DNA of 64,000 nucleotides from UBA7703 sp034933205 (GCA_034933205.1 JAYFNY010000001.1:62001-126000); one strand, 5' to 3'; numbered from the stretch's first letter, positions 48,750-57,923 are shown. Notes: generated by a model not told the origin, from the sequence alone. Numbers and translations are program-made.

Positions 48750-50927
48750 TTACATAAGATCGGCGAAATACGCCGCGACGATCGGATAACTCTTTTTCAG
48801 CCGCTCGTGGCTGGTGGGCAGATCCCAGGAATCCCAGCGGTATTCGGCAAAAGGCACCGTGCCGCTTTGCTCGTTTGTAAAGATTCCAAAAGCGAACGAG
48901 TCCACGGTTTGCCCGGTGATCGAGCCGGTAACGTTCCAGTTAGCGATGACGTTTTTGGTTCCGGGATCGCGCACGTTGAACAGCATCCAGGGGATGCGCA
49001 GTTCCACGATGCCGCCCGTTCCATAGAAATCGGCCAGCGAATTGTAAAAAACGCTCTGCGGATCGGTTATGCCAAAAGCCAGTTTTCCCGCGTCGAACCT
49101 GGAGAACGGAATGGTCGTTCCGGATTCCGGCAGGGTGATCCCGCGGCTCAGCGCCGCGTAGATGGGAACGAATTCGCCGGAGTTCTTCTCGGATTGGTGT
49201 TCGATTGGTTCCAGAAGTTTGGATTGCACCGAATACTGATACTGGAACACATCGTAGTACGGATCGGTCAGCACGGCGCTTGCGTCCCTGCCGTCGATGA
49301 CAACGAGAAAGTCCGCCGCGTGGCTGAGCGGGACTCCTTCGGCCGTGGTATTCCCCTGACCGGAAATGGTATCCACCGCGATGCAGAACTTGCCGGTCTC
49401 AAAGTCGGGTCCGTCGGAACGGATCAGAAAGTAGAGGTAAGCTTCGTCGCTTTTGACGGAAAGCGAAACGGAACCGTTCACGAGCAGCGTGTCCGCGCCG
49501 CTCCATTCCTCCGCCGAACCGTCGATCGTTACGGCGGTCGATTCGCCCGGGTCGAAGGCAAGCAGGCCGAAGTTTTTCTCCGGGCTTTCCACATTGAGCC
49601 AGTAGGGACGGCGCTCCGTCTCCTCCTGATCCTTGGTGTTCCAGGTGCGCTTGAACCATTCGTCCTGCCAGGAGAAGATCAGCCCGCCCATGCAGCCCGT
49701 TTCGTGGATATCGCCCATCATGGAAACCAGCATTTCGCCCTGCGCGGTTTCCTCCACATTGCCCTGGTTGAATCCGGAAACGATGTTTTCATGCGTCTTG
49801 CCGCGGGAGGTTGGAATGCCGAACTCCGCGACCAGCACCGGCATGGTATGGTATGCGTTGAGCTCGGTCAGGTAAGCGCGATAGGGATTCGGATTTTTCG
49901 CGTCGATATACTTGGTTTCGTAACTCATCAGGTCGGGATAATAGGGGTACACGTGGTAGGAGGCAAAGAATCCGGCGGTATAGGCGTCTGTCGCCTTGAT
50001 GTGCTCCACGTCCACGCTGACGGCGTCCTCCGTCTCGGGGTACGGTTCGCCGGGATGGGAAAGCGGATCGGTCGTTACCCAGTTGGTGATGGCGATCGGG
50101 CGCTGAACGCTGTATTTCACCGTTTCATAGCCGATCATGTAGTCCTGCGCTTCGGCGAGGAACACTTCGAAGGGCGACGCGTCCTGCGTAGATACATACG
50201 TACCGGAAAAGGATGTTTTCTCCGGATTCTTCTCGTTCGTGCCCAGAACGAAATCGGCGGTGAATTCAATGCCCGGCAGGTAACCGATCACATATTCGGA
50301 CACATCGCAGGTGTATTCGCCGCCCGCGTTTCCGGGCAGCTTCTCAACGGACGCGTTTCCATGCACAATGTCGATCGTGTTTTTCAGATCCCGATAGAAG
50401 AGATCCTTCAATTCGCCGTTGTTGCAGTATGCGTCGTGATAGGTTTCGATCAGATCCTCGTTCATATAGATGCCCTGCAAAAGATACAGCGGGGTTTCGG
50501 CGCTGCGGTTATACGTCAGAAGCGCCTCATAGAACGCGGGCATCAGGGGAACGTATACGCGGATGGTATTCGCGTGCATTTCGCCGATCCAGTGAAACCA
50601 GCGAAGGTAATCCTCCTTCGTAATGCCGAATTCGCCGGGCCAGTACCCCGGTTTCGCCGCGCCGATATTCACGCCTTTGACAAAGAACGGTTTGAACGTG
50701 CCATCCGCCGAGCGGACCAGGAAGGACTTGCCTTCCACGCGGGAAACCGGCCCCTGCACGGTGGCCGTGGGGCAGGGTGAAGCGGTCGGAACCGCGGTTT
50801 GCGGTGCGGTCGCGGTTGCTGCTGCGGCGTCGGCTGTATCCGCCGGGCGTGCGCAGCCGGACAGCAGAGAAACGCTTAGGATGCAAAGCAACACCGCCAG
50901 CTCAGGCAACGTTGGTTTACGGCGCAT
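48750..50927 (-). CDS. Surface lipoprotein with GH-A TIM-barrel (GH72/GH2-like) and CBM9-like domain
   Basis: The 725-residue protein has a lipoprotein signal (LLCILSVSLLSGC) and a Thr/Ala-rich linker, then a GH-A clan barrel: VKGVNIGAAKPGYWPGE, EMHANTIRVYVPLMP, and a nucleophile-like Glu in VLVAEFGIPTSRG. Domain style recalls glucanosyltransferases of GH72 or GH2 TIM barrels. From about residue 490 a beta domain with VTIDGSAEEWSGAD resembles CBM9/DOMON carbohydrate binding. ATG 50925-50927 follows AAAGGGG. It probably acts on the glycan made by the GT2, but the linkage specificity is unknown. Confidence 0.65.
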   Translation of the reverse strand: MRRKPTLPELAVLLCILSVSLLSGCARPADTADAAAATATAPQTAVPTASPCPTATVQGPVSRVEGKSFLVRSADGTFKPFFVKGVNIGAAKPGYWPGEFGITKEDYLRWFHWIGEMHANTIRVYVPLMPAFYEALLTYNRSAETPLYLLQGIYMNEDLIETYHDAYCNNGELKDLFYRDLKNTIDIVHGNASVEKLPGNAGGEYTCDVSEYVIGYLPGIEFTADFVLGTNEKNPEKTSFSGTYVSTQDASPFEVFLAEAQDYMIGYETVKYSVQRPIAITNWVTTDPLSHPGEPYPETEDAVSVDVEHIKATDAYTAGFFASYHVYPYYPDLMSYETKYIDAKNPNPYRAYLTELNAYHTMPVLVAEFGIPTSRGKTHENIVSGFNQGNVEETAQGEMLVSMMGDIHETGCMGGLIFSWQDEWFKRTWNTKDQEETERRPYWLNVESPEKNFGLLAFDPGESTAVTIDGSAEEWSGADTLLVNGSVSLSVKSDEAYLYFLIRSDGPDFETGKFCIAVDTISGQGNTTAEGVPLSHAADFLVVIDGRDASAVLTDPYYDVFQYQYSVQSKLLEPIEHQSEKNSGEFVPIYAALSRGITLPESGTTIPFSRFDAGKLAFGITDPQSVFYNSLADFYGTGGIVELRIPWMLFNVRDPGTKNVIANWNVTGSITGQTVDSFAFGIFTNEQSGTVPFAEYRWDSWDLPTSHERLKKSYPIVAAYFADLM

Positions 50928-51205
50928 TGCGAAATCCCCTTTCGGCTGCTTGCGAGGCAGTAATCGAACACGCCGGCAACCGGCGGAATCGTGTTTGCGG
51001 GAGTTGCCAATCGAAATGGAGCGGTTCCGCAACGGAACCATGCGAGGCGTATGGAGCGTTGCATGCTCTTGATACTCTGTATTCTATTCAAGGTGTATGG
51101 AACGCTGAATACTCTTGATACTCTGTATTCTATTGTTCGAAAAGAGTTCCGTCAATGAGCGTTTTTTCGATGGAAAACGCAAAAAAATGACAGTGTGCCG
51201 CTCGG
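50928..51205. other. Intergenic region with promoter-proximal tandem repeat, no gene
   Basis: This gap separates the GH16 gene end from the GH-A lipoprotein start. It contains a two-copy 46-bp tandem repeat (51049-51138) and no convincing open frame or terminator. Confidence 0.6.
51049..51138. repeat. 46-bp tandem repeat, two copies
   Basis: GTATGGAGCGTTG plus CTCTTGATACTCTGTATT..CTATT at 51049-51088 recurs at 51095-51134. The core 23 bp are identical. It sits where the promoter for the GH-A lipoprotein operon should lie. Confidence 0.85.
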
Positions 51206-52168
51206 TCAGAATTCGCTGCTTTGCCGGCCTGCATCCGTGTAATAACGGACGTAATCGACCGCCATCCGCTGCGGAAACGCCTCCGCATCGACCCCTTTTA
51301 CGCCGCCCCAGCTTCCCCCGACAGCGAGATTGAGGATCAGGTGAAACGGAACGTCGAACGGCCAGGAATCCGGCGTGGAATCTTCCGGACGGGGATACGC
51401 AAGCGTCGGGATCCCGTCCATGGAGATTTCGATAACGTCCTGCGTCCAGAGCAGGCCGTAAACATGGTACCCGGCGTCCTTCCGTGTCAGGCGGGTATAC
51501 GCGGTGATTGCGTTGTCGCTGACCGAATTATTTTGGTAGGTATGGAGGGAGGCGTGGACGAGTTTCGAATCGTACCCGACGCGCTCCGCAACGTCGATTT
51601 CGCCGGAGTTCAGGTATCCGCCGTAACGCAGATCGGTCGGGAGCAGCCAGACGGCGGACCAGGTTCCGCGGCCGGTCGGGAGCGCGGCGCGCACTTCCAG
51701 ATATCCGTAGGTAAAGTCGAACTTGCCCTGCGTGGTCAGTCGCGCGGAGGTATATTCACAGGATTCGGCCGCTTCCCTGCGCGCTTCGATGATCAGCTGG
51801 CCGTCCTCCAGCCAGGCGTTTTCGCGCGTATAGCACTCCAATTCTTTGTTATACGGCCAGGGACCGGTTTCGAACCCCCAGACGGATTCGTCGATCTCCG
51901 CGGCGTCGAATTCGTCGGCAAAGCGCAACTCGTAACCTTCCGGCGGTCCGATATACGGGGTCGGGGAGGGCGTTGGCGCGGGGGTTGCCGTTGGAGATGC
52001 CGTTGGAGATGCCGTCGGGGCGGCCGCGGACGGGATTGCTTCCCGGTAGGCGGAAACAGCGGGTTCCGCGCGCAGCTGCGGTGCGCATGCGGTAACAAAC
52101 GGCAAAGTGCAGAGCAGCGCCGCGAGCAGACGGCGGCCGGCCGGCCGGCGCATGGAACAGCGTTTCAT
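51206..52168 (-). CDS. GH16 endoglucanase lipoprotein (laminarinase-like)
   Basis: The 320-residue protein has a lipoprotein signal ending LPFVTAC, a Pro/Thr/Ser-rich linker (TASPTASPTATPAPTP), then a GH16 domain: ELRFADEFDAAEIDESVW, the catalytic ExDxxE in SGEIDVAERVG, HASLHTYQNN and a closing AVDYVRYYTDA. This family cleaves beta-1,3(4)-glucans. ATG 52166-52168 follows GGAGG; a TTG four codons earlier lies in the same site. It is the first gene of the glycan cluster on the minus strand. Confidence 0.85.
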   Translation of the reverse strand: MKRCSMRRPAGRRLLAALLCTLPFVTACAPQLRAEPAVSAYREAIPSAAAPTASPTASPTATPAPTPSPTPYIGPPEGYELRFADEFDAAEIDESVWGFETGPWPYNKELECYTRENAWLEDGQLIIEARREAAESCEYTSARLTTQGKFDFTYGYLEVRAALPTGRGTWSAVWLLPTDLRYGGYLNSGEIDVAERVGYDSKLVHASLHTYQNNSVSDNAITAYTRLTRKDAGYHVYGLLWTQDVIEISMDGIPTLAYPRPEDSTPDSWPFDVPFHLILNLAVGGSWGGVKGVDAEAFPQRMAVDYVRYYTDAGRQSSEF

Positions 52169-52329
52169 AATCGCCTCCAATGGATAGGGGGTGGAGCTTC
52201 CGTATCATAAAAGGACAAATGTCAATTTCAGTATAATATACGCACGCGCGGCGGGTCAAATATCGTTTGTACGGCCGGGGATAAACGGGGCGTGCCGGCT
52301 CGGGTCACAAGGAACGCTGAACGCGGGAG

Positions 52330-52367
52330 CCAAAAAACGAAACCCGCGCGTCTTTTCCGCGCGGGTT
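52330..52367 (-). terminator. Terminator after the lipoprotein pair
   Basis: AACCCGCGCG pairs with CGCGCGGGTT around TCTTTTC; on the minus strand the stem is followed by TCGTTTTTTGG. It ends the operon that includes the genes at 52493 and 53984. The remainder of the gap 52169-52492 holds no gene. Confidence 0.8.
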
Positions 52368-52492
52368 GGAGGAACGATTGGTTTGCCGCATGGCTTTATG
52401 GACTTGCCGGGCGGAAATCGTCGTTTTGAAACAAACTCACTTCGCAGCGATTCCGCTTCCGGCCGTTCTTATGCGGCGTTTCGCCGCGCCGT

Positions 52493-53968
52493 TCAGCTCG
52501 GTTCGACGACCGTGCCGTCGATGGCGTTGATGGTTAGAAGCGCCCTTTGCCCGTTTGTTCCGAGCGCTTCCGGCTCACCGTCGTTGACGCAACCGACCTC
52601 GTAGCCGAGAAAAGTCCAGACGGGGATCAGCAGCCGGGTATCCGCGTCGCTCGATTCCGCCACGCTGGAGAGCCCCAGCCGAACGCTGGATACGTAGTAA
52701 TCCGTCGTGAGTTTGGGCGTTCCGTCCTTGTTCCAGGCTTCGGATTCCGTTGGATTGTCGACCACGAGAATCATCTTTTCAAACACGGACTGAATCTGCG
52801 AAAACGGCAGAAGATCCGCCGCAGGGGTCATTTCGCCGAGAAGATCCTGCGGGTTGTCATAGGTCACCTGAAAGATGCCTTCGTTGTCCACGCAGACCTG
52901 AATCAGCTCGAAGTTCTCGTCCGCATAAGAGCTGCTGTTCCAGTAAAGCACCTGCGCGTCTTGGATCTGTCGCAGAAAGAAGAAACGATAGTAGGCAAAA
53001 TCCCGGTTGTCGCTCAGGCACGCCTGCCGGTATGCACAGACGAACTGCGGATACCCCAGCGCGTCCACAACCGCCCGCGCCTGCGCTTCGGCGTCTTCCT
53101 GCGTTACGCTCAGAAGGCCTTTTACGTCCTCCAGATCGGAATTCATTGCGCCAACGGTGTGCTGGATGTCCCGCGCGTATTCAAAGAAACAGCTGGAGAG
53201 CACCTCCGGGCAATTATGGAAGGCCAGCCGCGAAACCGTCGCGTCATCGGGCATGGCAAAGTGCGCCTGGTAGCAATCCGTCGTTTCGATCGAACCCTGA
53301 TCGTTTGAAGCGGCGATCGGCTTCCAGCCCGAAAAGTCCGGCTGTATCGCGGGGAGCGAGTCCGGCAGCGAAGGAAGCAATGCCTGCATTTCGGAAAGCG
53401 CCTGCTCCGCCTCGCTCTTTGTGTAGTAGCGCAGGTCGTATTTTATGTTGCCATAAGCGTCCCAGTGCGCAATCGAATCGCTCAAATCCTCGATTTCACG
53501 CTGTAAATAGGCTTTCGTGAAGTGGGCGTCTGCGCGTGTGTCGTCAATGTAGTGCGCATCCTTCCCCAGCAGTACGTTTGCGATCCGCGCGGCTTCCTCG
53601 CCGGTAAACGAATGCAGCCTCGTGCGTATGACCGGCAGATCCGCGTTCGGAAGCTCGACGGCGGCGCTGACATGCACCTTGAGGTAGCCGGACGCGCTTT
53701 GCAGCTCTGCGGTATATGTTTCCGGCGCACCAAGACGCGCATATCGATCGACGGACGCGGGTTTTGCCGTGTTCGAACCGGCGGTGGGGTTCGCCGAAGT
53801 CTGCGACTGCGACGCGGATTCCACCATCTGCGCGGTATCGAGCGGAATCGGATTCGCCTTGGCGGCGTTACCGGGCGCGCCGCACCCGCAGAAGGCGAGG
53901 AGTATGCCGGCTGCGCCGATCCAGCAGAGAAAGCGGTGAAACGACTGCCTGAATTTCCTCCAGTTCAT
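52493..53968 (-). CDS. Lipoprotein of unknown function, DUF6034-like (paralog B)
   Basis: The 491-residue protein starts with a lipoprotein signal (WIGAAGILLAFCGCG). It contains no catalytic motif. Its C-terminus, RALLTINAIDGTVVEPS, resembles PYLSVNAIDGSVVSKTQGF of the next gene upstream, and both share QMVESASQSQ/QMIATAAQPP N-terminal spacers and LLPFSQIQSVFEKM/LLPFSSILTVAKSL. This indicates paralogs, probably of the clostridial lipoprotein family assigned to DUF6034, whose function is unknown. It is the last gene of an operon headed by a response regulator, so its expression should follow that regulator. Confidence 0.65.
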   Translation of the reverse strand: MNWRKFRQSFHRFLCWIGAAGILLAFCGCGAPGNAAKANPIPLDTAQMVESASQSQTSANPTAGSNTAKPASVDRYARLGAPETYTAELQSASGYLKVHVSAAVELPNADLPVIRTRLHSFTGEEAARIANVLLGKDAHYIDDTRADAHFTKAYLQREIEDLSDSIAHWDAYGNIKYDLRYYTKSEAEQALSEMQALLPSLPDSLPAIQPDFSGWKPIAASNDQGSIETTDCYQAHFAMPDDATVSRLAFHNCPEVLSSCFFEYARDIQHTVGAMNSDLEDVKGLLSVTQEDAEAQARAVVDALGYPQFVCAYRQACLSDNRDFAYYRFFFLRQIQDAQVLYWNSSSYADENFELIQVCVDNEGIFQVTYDNPQDLLGEMTPAADLLPFSQIQSVFEKMILVVDNPTESEAWNKDGTPKLTTDYYVSSVRLGLSSVAESSDADTRLLIPVWTFLGYEVGCVNDGEPEALGTNGQRALLTINAIDGTVVEPS

Positions 53969-53983
53969 CTTCGCTCCGCCTCC

Positions 53984-55465
53984 TTAAAATCCCTGCGTCT
54001 TGCTTACGACGCTGCCGTCGATCGCGTTGACGGAGAGATACGGTTCCTCCCGAAGGCCGACCGGCTCGCTCACGGTGCGCTGCACTTCGGTTCCGCCGGA
54101 TAAAAAGTAATGTTCCTGTCCGTAGAAGTTCCAAACGGGGACCAGAAGGCCGGTTTCCACCGAATTTGCGTCGGGGATTCGCTGGAGCGAGAGCGTAATA
54201 TGATCGATTACGATCGTATATGCGCTGTAGGTTTCGAGGTCGGATTCCAGCGGCTCGTTCACGACGCCCAGCAAGGATTTCGCAACCGTGAGGATCGAGG
54301 AAAAGGGGAGAAGGCTGGCGCGCTCGACCTCCGTATCCCCGACGGAAAGCGGGGAAACCCAGCTGAATCCCAGAAATCCGCCGTCGTCCAGCCGGACTTC
54401 CAGCGTTTCGTAGGCCCACTCTTTTCCGCTGTCGATGCTGCCGAAATAGGAGCGGTTGAACGGACTCTGAATTTCCACGCCGCCGACGGTACGCCGGGCT
54501 TCCACAAAGTAAGCGTAGTGTCCCGCGTCCGCCGCCTCGGAATCGCTGGCCAGATACACGCGAAACGGCCGCATGTTGGCGATTTCAAGCGTTTCAAACA
54601 GGGCCGCGACACGGTCCAGCGCTTCCTGCGGCGTCGTGTCGAGCTCGGAAATCCGCGCTTCCCCTGTGACGTCGCGCAGTCGATACAGCCCGACTGCGAC
54701 GCGGCTGCTGTCGAAATAGGAAAGGCTGGCTTCGCTGCGCAGTATGGCCGTGGTTTCGCCGCCGGCTTCGGACGCCGCCGTGGGATAAGAAATGTTATTC
54801 CGGGCGTAAAACTCCTTCGTCCAGGGCTGCTCCGGCGCGTTTACCGCCTCGAATATCTCCTGCGTGCCGCCGTCCGAGACGGTCGTTTTCGAAAGCCGGG
54901 CGGAAGAAACCGGGTCGCCGAGATCGTCTCTTGCGGTCAGAAGGTCAATTTTGAGTTTGGCGATTTCCGCCTGATAGTCCGCGCGCCAGGCGTCGTCGCC
55001 CGTGCCATCCGGAGAATCGTTGTTATCCAGATCGTTTTGCATGGAGTCGATGCGGTCCTGAAGGGTCCGCTTCGTCCGGAACAGATTGCTATAGTCGTAC
55101 ATCGCGGTGCCGCCGCAAAAATAGTCGTATGCGCGCTCGACCATATCCTGCGAAAACTCGGCGGCCGAGACGCGGTAGATCGAAAGATGGTCCGTCGCCG
55201 GGACCGTAACGTCCGCCGAGATCCGGACCGTGAATCTTTCGCTTTGCGTCGGAAGGGCGGTTTCCTCCACCCGGTCCGGCACGCCGAGGCTCTCCTGCAG
55301 CGTTTGCTCCGCCGTGCTGACGGGCGGCTGCGCGGCGGTTGCGATCATCTGCTCGGTATCCTTGCTCACCAAAGGAGCGGCGGATTCGTTTGCCGCTCCG
55401 CAGGCGGAAAGCGCGCCGGCAAGCAGCGCGCAAACCGCGAGCGAAGCGATCGTTCTTTTCAGCAT
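53984..55465 (-). CDS. Lipoprotein of unknown function, DUF6034-like (paralog A)
   Basis: The 493-residue protein has a lipoprotein signal (MLKRTIASLAVCALLAGALSAC) and the same domain plan as paralog B, ending PYLSVNAIDGSVVSKTQGF. The ATG at 55463-55465 follows a GAGGG site, rejecting an upstream extension of 83 residues that overlaps the promoter-proximal gene. The two lipoproteins lie 15 bp apart and downstream of the 77-residue membrane protein. DUF6034 assignment is from memory and moderate. Confidence 0.65.
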   Translation of the reverse strand: MLKRTIASLAVCALLAGALSACGAANESAAPLVSKDTEQMIATAAQPPVSTAEQTLQESLGVPDRVEETALPTQSERFTVRISADVTVPATDHLSIYRVSAAEFSQDMVERAYDYFCGGTAMYDYSNLFRTKRTLQDRIDSMQNDLDNNDSPDGTGDDAWRADYQAEIAKLKIDLLTARDDLGDPVSSARLSKTTVSDGGTQEIFEAVNAPEQPWTKEFYARNNISYPTAASEAGGETTAILRSEASLSYFDSSRVAVGLYRLRDVTGEARISELDTTPQEALDRVAALFETLEIANMRPFRVYLASDSEAADAGHYAYFVEARRTVGGVEIQSPFNRSYFGSIDSGKEWAYETLEVRLDDGGFLGFSWVSPLSVGDTEVERASLLPFSSILTVAKSLLGVVNEPLESDLETYSAYTIVIDHITLSLQRIPDANSVETGLLVPVWNFYGQEHYFLSGGTEVQRTVSEPVGLREEPYLSVNAIDGSVVSKTQGF

Positions 55466-55587
55466 TCCATAACCCTCGCTTTCTGTTTTCCGCAGTTTCT
55501 GCTGCGGTTTCCTGGAAACAACGATAATGGAAAAACCGCATCGAGTCTTCATCAAGTCGTTAACGGAATGTAATTTGTCGCTTTCGT

Positions 55588-55821
55588 TCAGGAAGCGGGT
55601 TCGAGCGTAATAATCTGGCCGCGCGAACGCTCGACAACCGAAACGGCAATTTTCGGCACGGCGAAGACCGAGAACAGGATCAGCGCCGCAAGGACGAGGT
55701 ACAGAAGATTCCACTTGGACCGGGTGAGTTTCGATCCAAAAAACTTTAAACCGGATAACTTTAATCCGGAAGGTTTTGATCCGGAAAGCTCCGATTCGGA
55801 AAATATGGACTTACGAAACAT
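55588..55821 (-). CDS. 77-residue membrane protein with a Ser/Gly/Leu/Lys repeat
   Basis: The 77-residue protein has an N-terminal head of five-residue-like repeats (SGSKPSGLKLSGLKFFGSK), a transmembrane helix (LLYLVLAALILFSVFAV) and a short tail ending QIITLEPAS. The DNA of the head repeats as TTTRATCCGGAA-type units. The gene overlaps the end of the kinase gene by 11 bp. The ribosome binding site is weak. It could be a small regulator of the kinase, but nothing in it shows that. Confidence 0.5.
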   Translation of the reverse strand: MFRKSIFSESELSGSKPSGLKLSGLKFFGSKLTRSKWNLLYLVLAALILFSVFAVPKIAVSVVERSRGQIITLEPAS

Positions 55822-57190
55822 TTTGGAACACCACCTTTACCGTCGTTCCGGCGCCCGGCTCGCTGAGAAACTCCAGCCGCGCATGGTGCAGCCGCGCGAT
55901 CTCCTCCGCGAGCGCAAGCCCCAGCCCGATTCCGCCGGCCTTTTTGGAACGGGAACGGTCGATCCGGTAAAACGGCTGCGTGATTTTATCCAGCTCTTCC
56001 TTCGGCATGCCGCAGCCATGGTCGCGGACAAAAAGGGTGTTTCCGCGCGCGGAAAGCTCGATTGTGTCGCCCGGACGGGAAGCTTTGCCCGCGTTGTCGA
56101 TCAGGTTGAGAAGCAAACTCGCCATCAGGTCCGGCTCCATCGGCATCGTATCCATTTCGTTTTGTATGGAAAGCGTTACCCCGCGCCGGTGCAGCAGCTC
56201 GGCGGAGGAGGCGCGGACGGTCTCCAGCAAAAGGGCGACGCTTGCCGGCCGCAGTACCAGTTCGCCGTCCTGCTTTAGGACAATCAGCTGCATGAGCTTT
56301 TGCGAGAGGCGCTCGATGCGCAGACATTCGCTGTTGATGCCGAGAAGCGCGTCCTCGCGCTCTTCCTCGGTCATTTTTGTGGCTAGAAGCGTCTGCGCAA
56401 TGCCGGATATGCCGGTGACCGGCGTCTTCATTTCGTGCGTCAGCGCGGACATGAACATCGTTCGCCGCTCCGCTTCCTGCTTCAGGGCGTCCACATGCGT
56501 TTCCACCGCGTCGGCCATGCGGTTGAAGTCCGCGGCGAGCTCGCCGATTTCGTCGTCCTGCGTGATCCGTATGCGCTTGTCGTAAACGCCGCCGGCGAGG
56601 TACGCCGTGTTCTTCTGCAGCGTCCGGATGGGGCGCAGAACGGCACGCAGCAGCAGGATGAGCAAGCCGCCCGCCAGCGCGATCACGCCAAAGTTGACGA
56701 GCGCGAACTGGTGCGCCATCGTTTCAACGCTCGTATAAACGGAGGTGATGTCGCTGATGACATAGAGCAGATAATCCGTGCTGTCGACCGTGACCCGGCT
56801 CCCGGCGAGCAGCAGGGAACGCCCGCCGATTTCGGCGACGACATACTGCTGCGTATCCGCCGTGATCGGCAGGTAATTGGTCGGGTCGATCGACGTGCCG
56901 TTATAGATGGTATCGTCGCCGGAAAGGAGAATGGTCGTCCCCTCCGCAAATTTCGCGATCAGGTACCGCGCCAGACTGCGCTTGGCAACGGCGGTATACT
57001 GGCTGTCCAGTTCGGAAGTCATCGCCGTGGACCAGGAGGCGGCGCGCACCTGCTGGTTGGTCAAGGTGTTTTGAACCGAGAGCGCAAGGTTGCTTTCCCC
57101 GCTGCGCACGAGCATGATCAGCGAACACGCCCCGGTCGCGAAGACGACCAGGATCAGCGCAAGAAGGGAGACTTTGAGCCAAAGCTTCAT
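55811..57190 (-). CDS. Sensor histidine kinase
   Basis: The 459-residue protein has an N-terminal membrane helix, an extracellular sensor of about 130 residues, a second helix (VIALAGGLLILLLRAVL), a HAMP linker (RPIRTLQKNTAYLAGG), an H-box MSALTHEMKTPVTGI with the phosphoacceptor His, and ATP-binding motifs LLNLIDNAGKA (N-box), VRDHGCGMP and GGIGLGLALAEE. It is the partner of the response regulator encoded just upstream on the minus strand. Its stimulus is unknown. The lipoproteins in the same operon are candidates for sensing or output. Confidence 0.9.
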   Translation of the reverse strand: MKLWLKVSLLALILVVFATGACSLIMLVRSGESNLALSVQNTLTNQQVRAASWSTAMTSELDSQYTAVAKRSLARYLIAKFAEGTTILLSGDDTIYNGTSIDPTNYLPITADTQQYVVAEIGGRSLLLAGSRVTVDSTDYLLYVISDITSVYTSVETMAHQFALVNFGVIALAGGLLILLLRAVLRPIRTLQKNTAYLAGGVYDKRIRITQDDEIGELAADFNRMADAVETHVDALKQEAERRTMFMSALTHEMKTPVTGISGIAQTLLATKMTEEEREDALLGINSECLRIERLSQKLMQLIVLKQDGELVLRPASVALLLETVRASSAELLHRRGVTLSIQNEMDTMPMEPDLMASLLLNLIDNAGKASRPGDTIELSARGNTLFVRDHGCGMPKEELDKITQPFYRIDRSRSKKAGGIGLGLALAEEIARLHHARLEFLSEPGAGTTVKVVFQNVS

Positions 57191-57237
57191 ATATCGTACC
57201 CGTATTGTACCCGTTTTTCTTGCGGGCCTGCGTCGCG

Positions 57238-57900
57238 TCAGTCCTCCAGCCGGTAGCCGAGTTTGGAGACGGTTTTAATCTGCTCGTTCAGACCGAGCTT
57301 CTTGCGGATCTGCGCGATGTGGACGTCCACGGTGCGCGTTTCGCCCTGATAGTCCACGCCCCATACGCCGTGCAGCAGCCGCTCGCGGGAGAGCGCGATG
57401 TTTTTGTTTTTCGCAAGCATCACAAGAAGGTCGAATTCCATCGGCTTAAGCGGGATCTCCTCGCCGTTTTGCCGCACGGAGCGTTCCAGAAGATTGATCG
57501 TCAGCGGACCGACCTCAAGCACCTGCCGCAGTTTTCCCGCGCGCTCGAGAACCTTTTCGATCCGTACAAGCAGTTCGAGCACCTCGAACGGTTTCACAAT
57601 GTAGTCGTCCGCGCCGTCCCGCAGCCCGCGAACCTTGCTCTCCACGTCGTTTCGCGCGGTCAGGAAGATCACCGGGATCTGCGCGTGCCTGAGGACGCCG
57701 AGCAGCGCGAATCCGTCGATTCCCGGCAGCATCACGTCCAGCAGGGCGAGATCGAAGTCCGTATCCCTTGCGATAGTCTTCGCGGCCTGCTCCCCGTCGA
57801 AACACGGCAAAACGGCGTAACCCGCCGCCGTCAGGTTTTTCACGATTACTTTATGGATGCTTTCGTCGTCCTCGACCACAAGAATTCTATTTCGCGCCAT
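57238..57900 (-). CDS. OmpR/PhoB-family response regulator
   Basis: The 220-residue protein has a receiver domain (RILVVEDDESIHKVIVKNL, phospho-Asp in LALLDVMLPG, LTARNDVESKVRG, VKPFEVLEL) and a winged-helix output domain (RDRLLHGVWG-like, TRTVDVHIAQIRKKLG). The start at 57898-57900 has GGAGG before it. The promoter contains TTACA repeats with 11-bp spacing, as for PhoB/PhoP autoregulation. It leads an operon with the kinase, the small membrane protein and the two lipoproteins. Confidence 0.9.
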   Translation of the reverse strand: MARNRILVVEDDESIHKVIVKNLTAAGYAVLPCFDGEQAAKTIARDTDFDLALLDVMLPGIDGFALLGVLRHAQIPVIFLTARNDVESKVRGLRDGADDYIVKPFEVLELLVRIEKVLERAGKLRQVLEVGPLTINLLERSVRQNGEEIPLKPMEFDLLVMLAKNKNIALSRERLLHGVWGVDYQGETRTVDVHIAQIRKKLGLNEQIKTVSKLGYRLED

Positions 57901-57923
57901 CGATCCATTCCTCCGATGGATCC

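Noticed and set aside
48672..50780. 700-codon antisense open frame opposite the GH-A lipoprotein gene
   Set aside because: No recognisable domain and no ribosome binding site; the minus-strand lipoprotein with signal peptide and barrel motifs explains the region.
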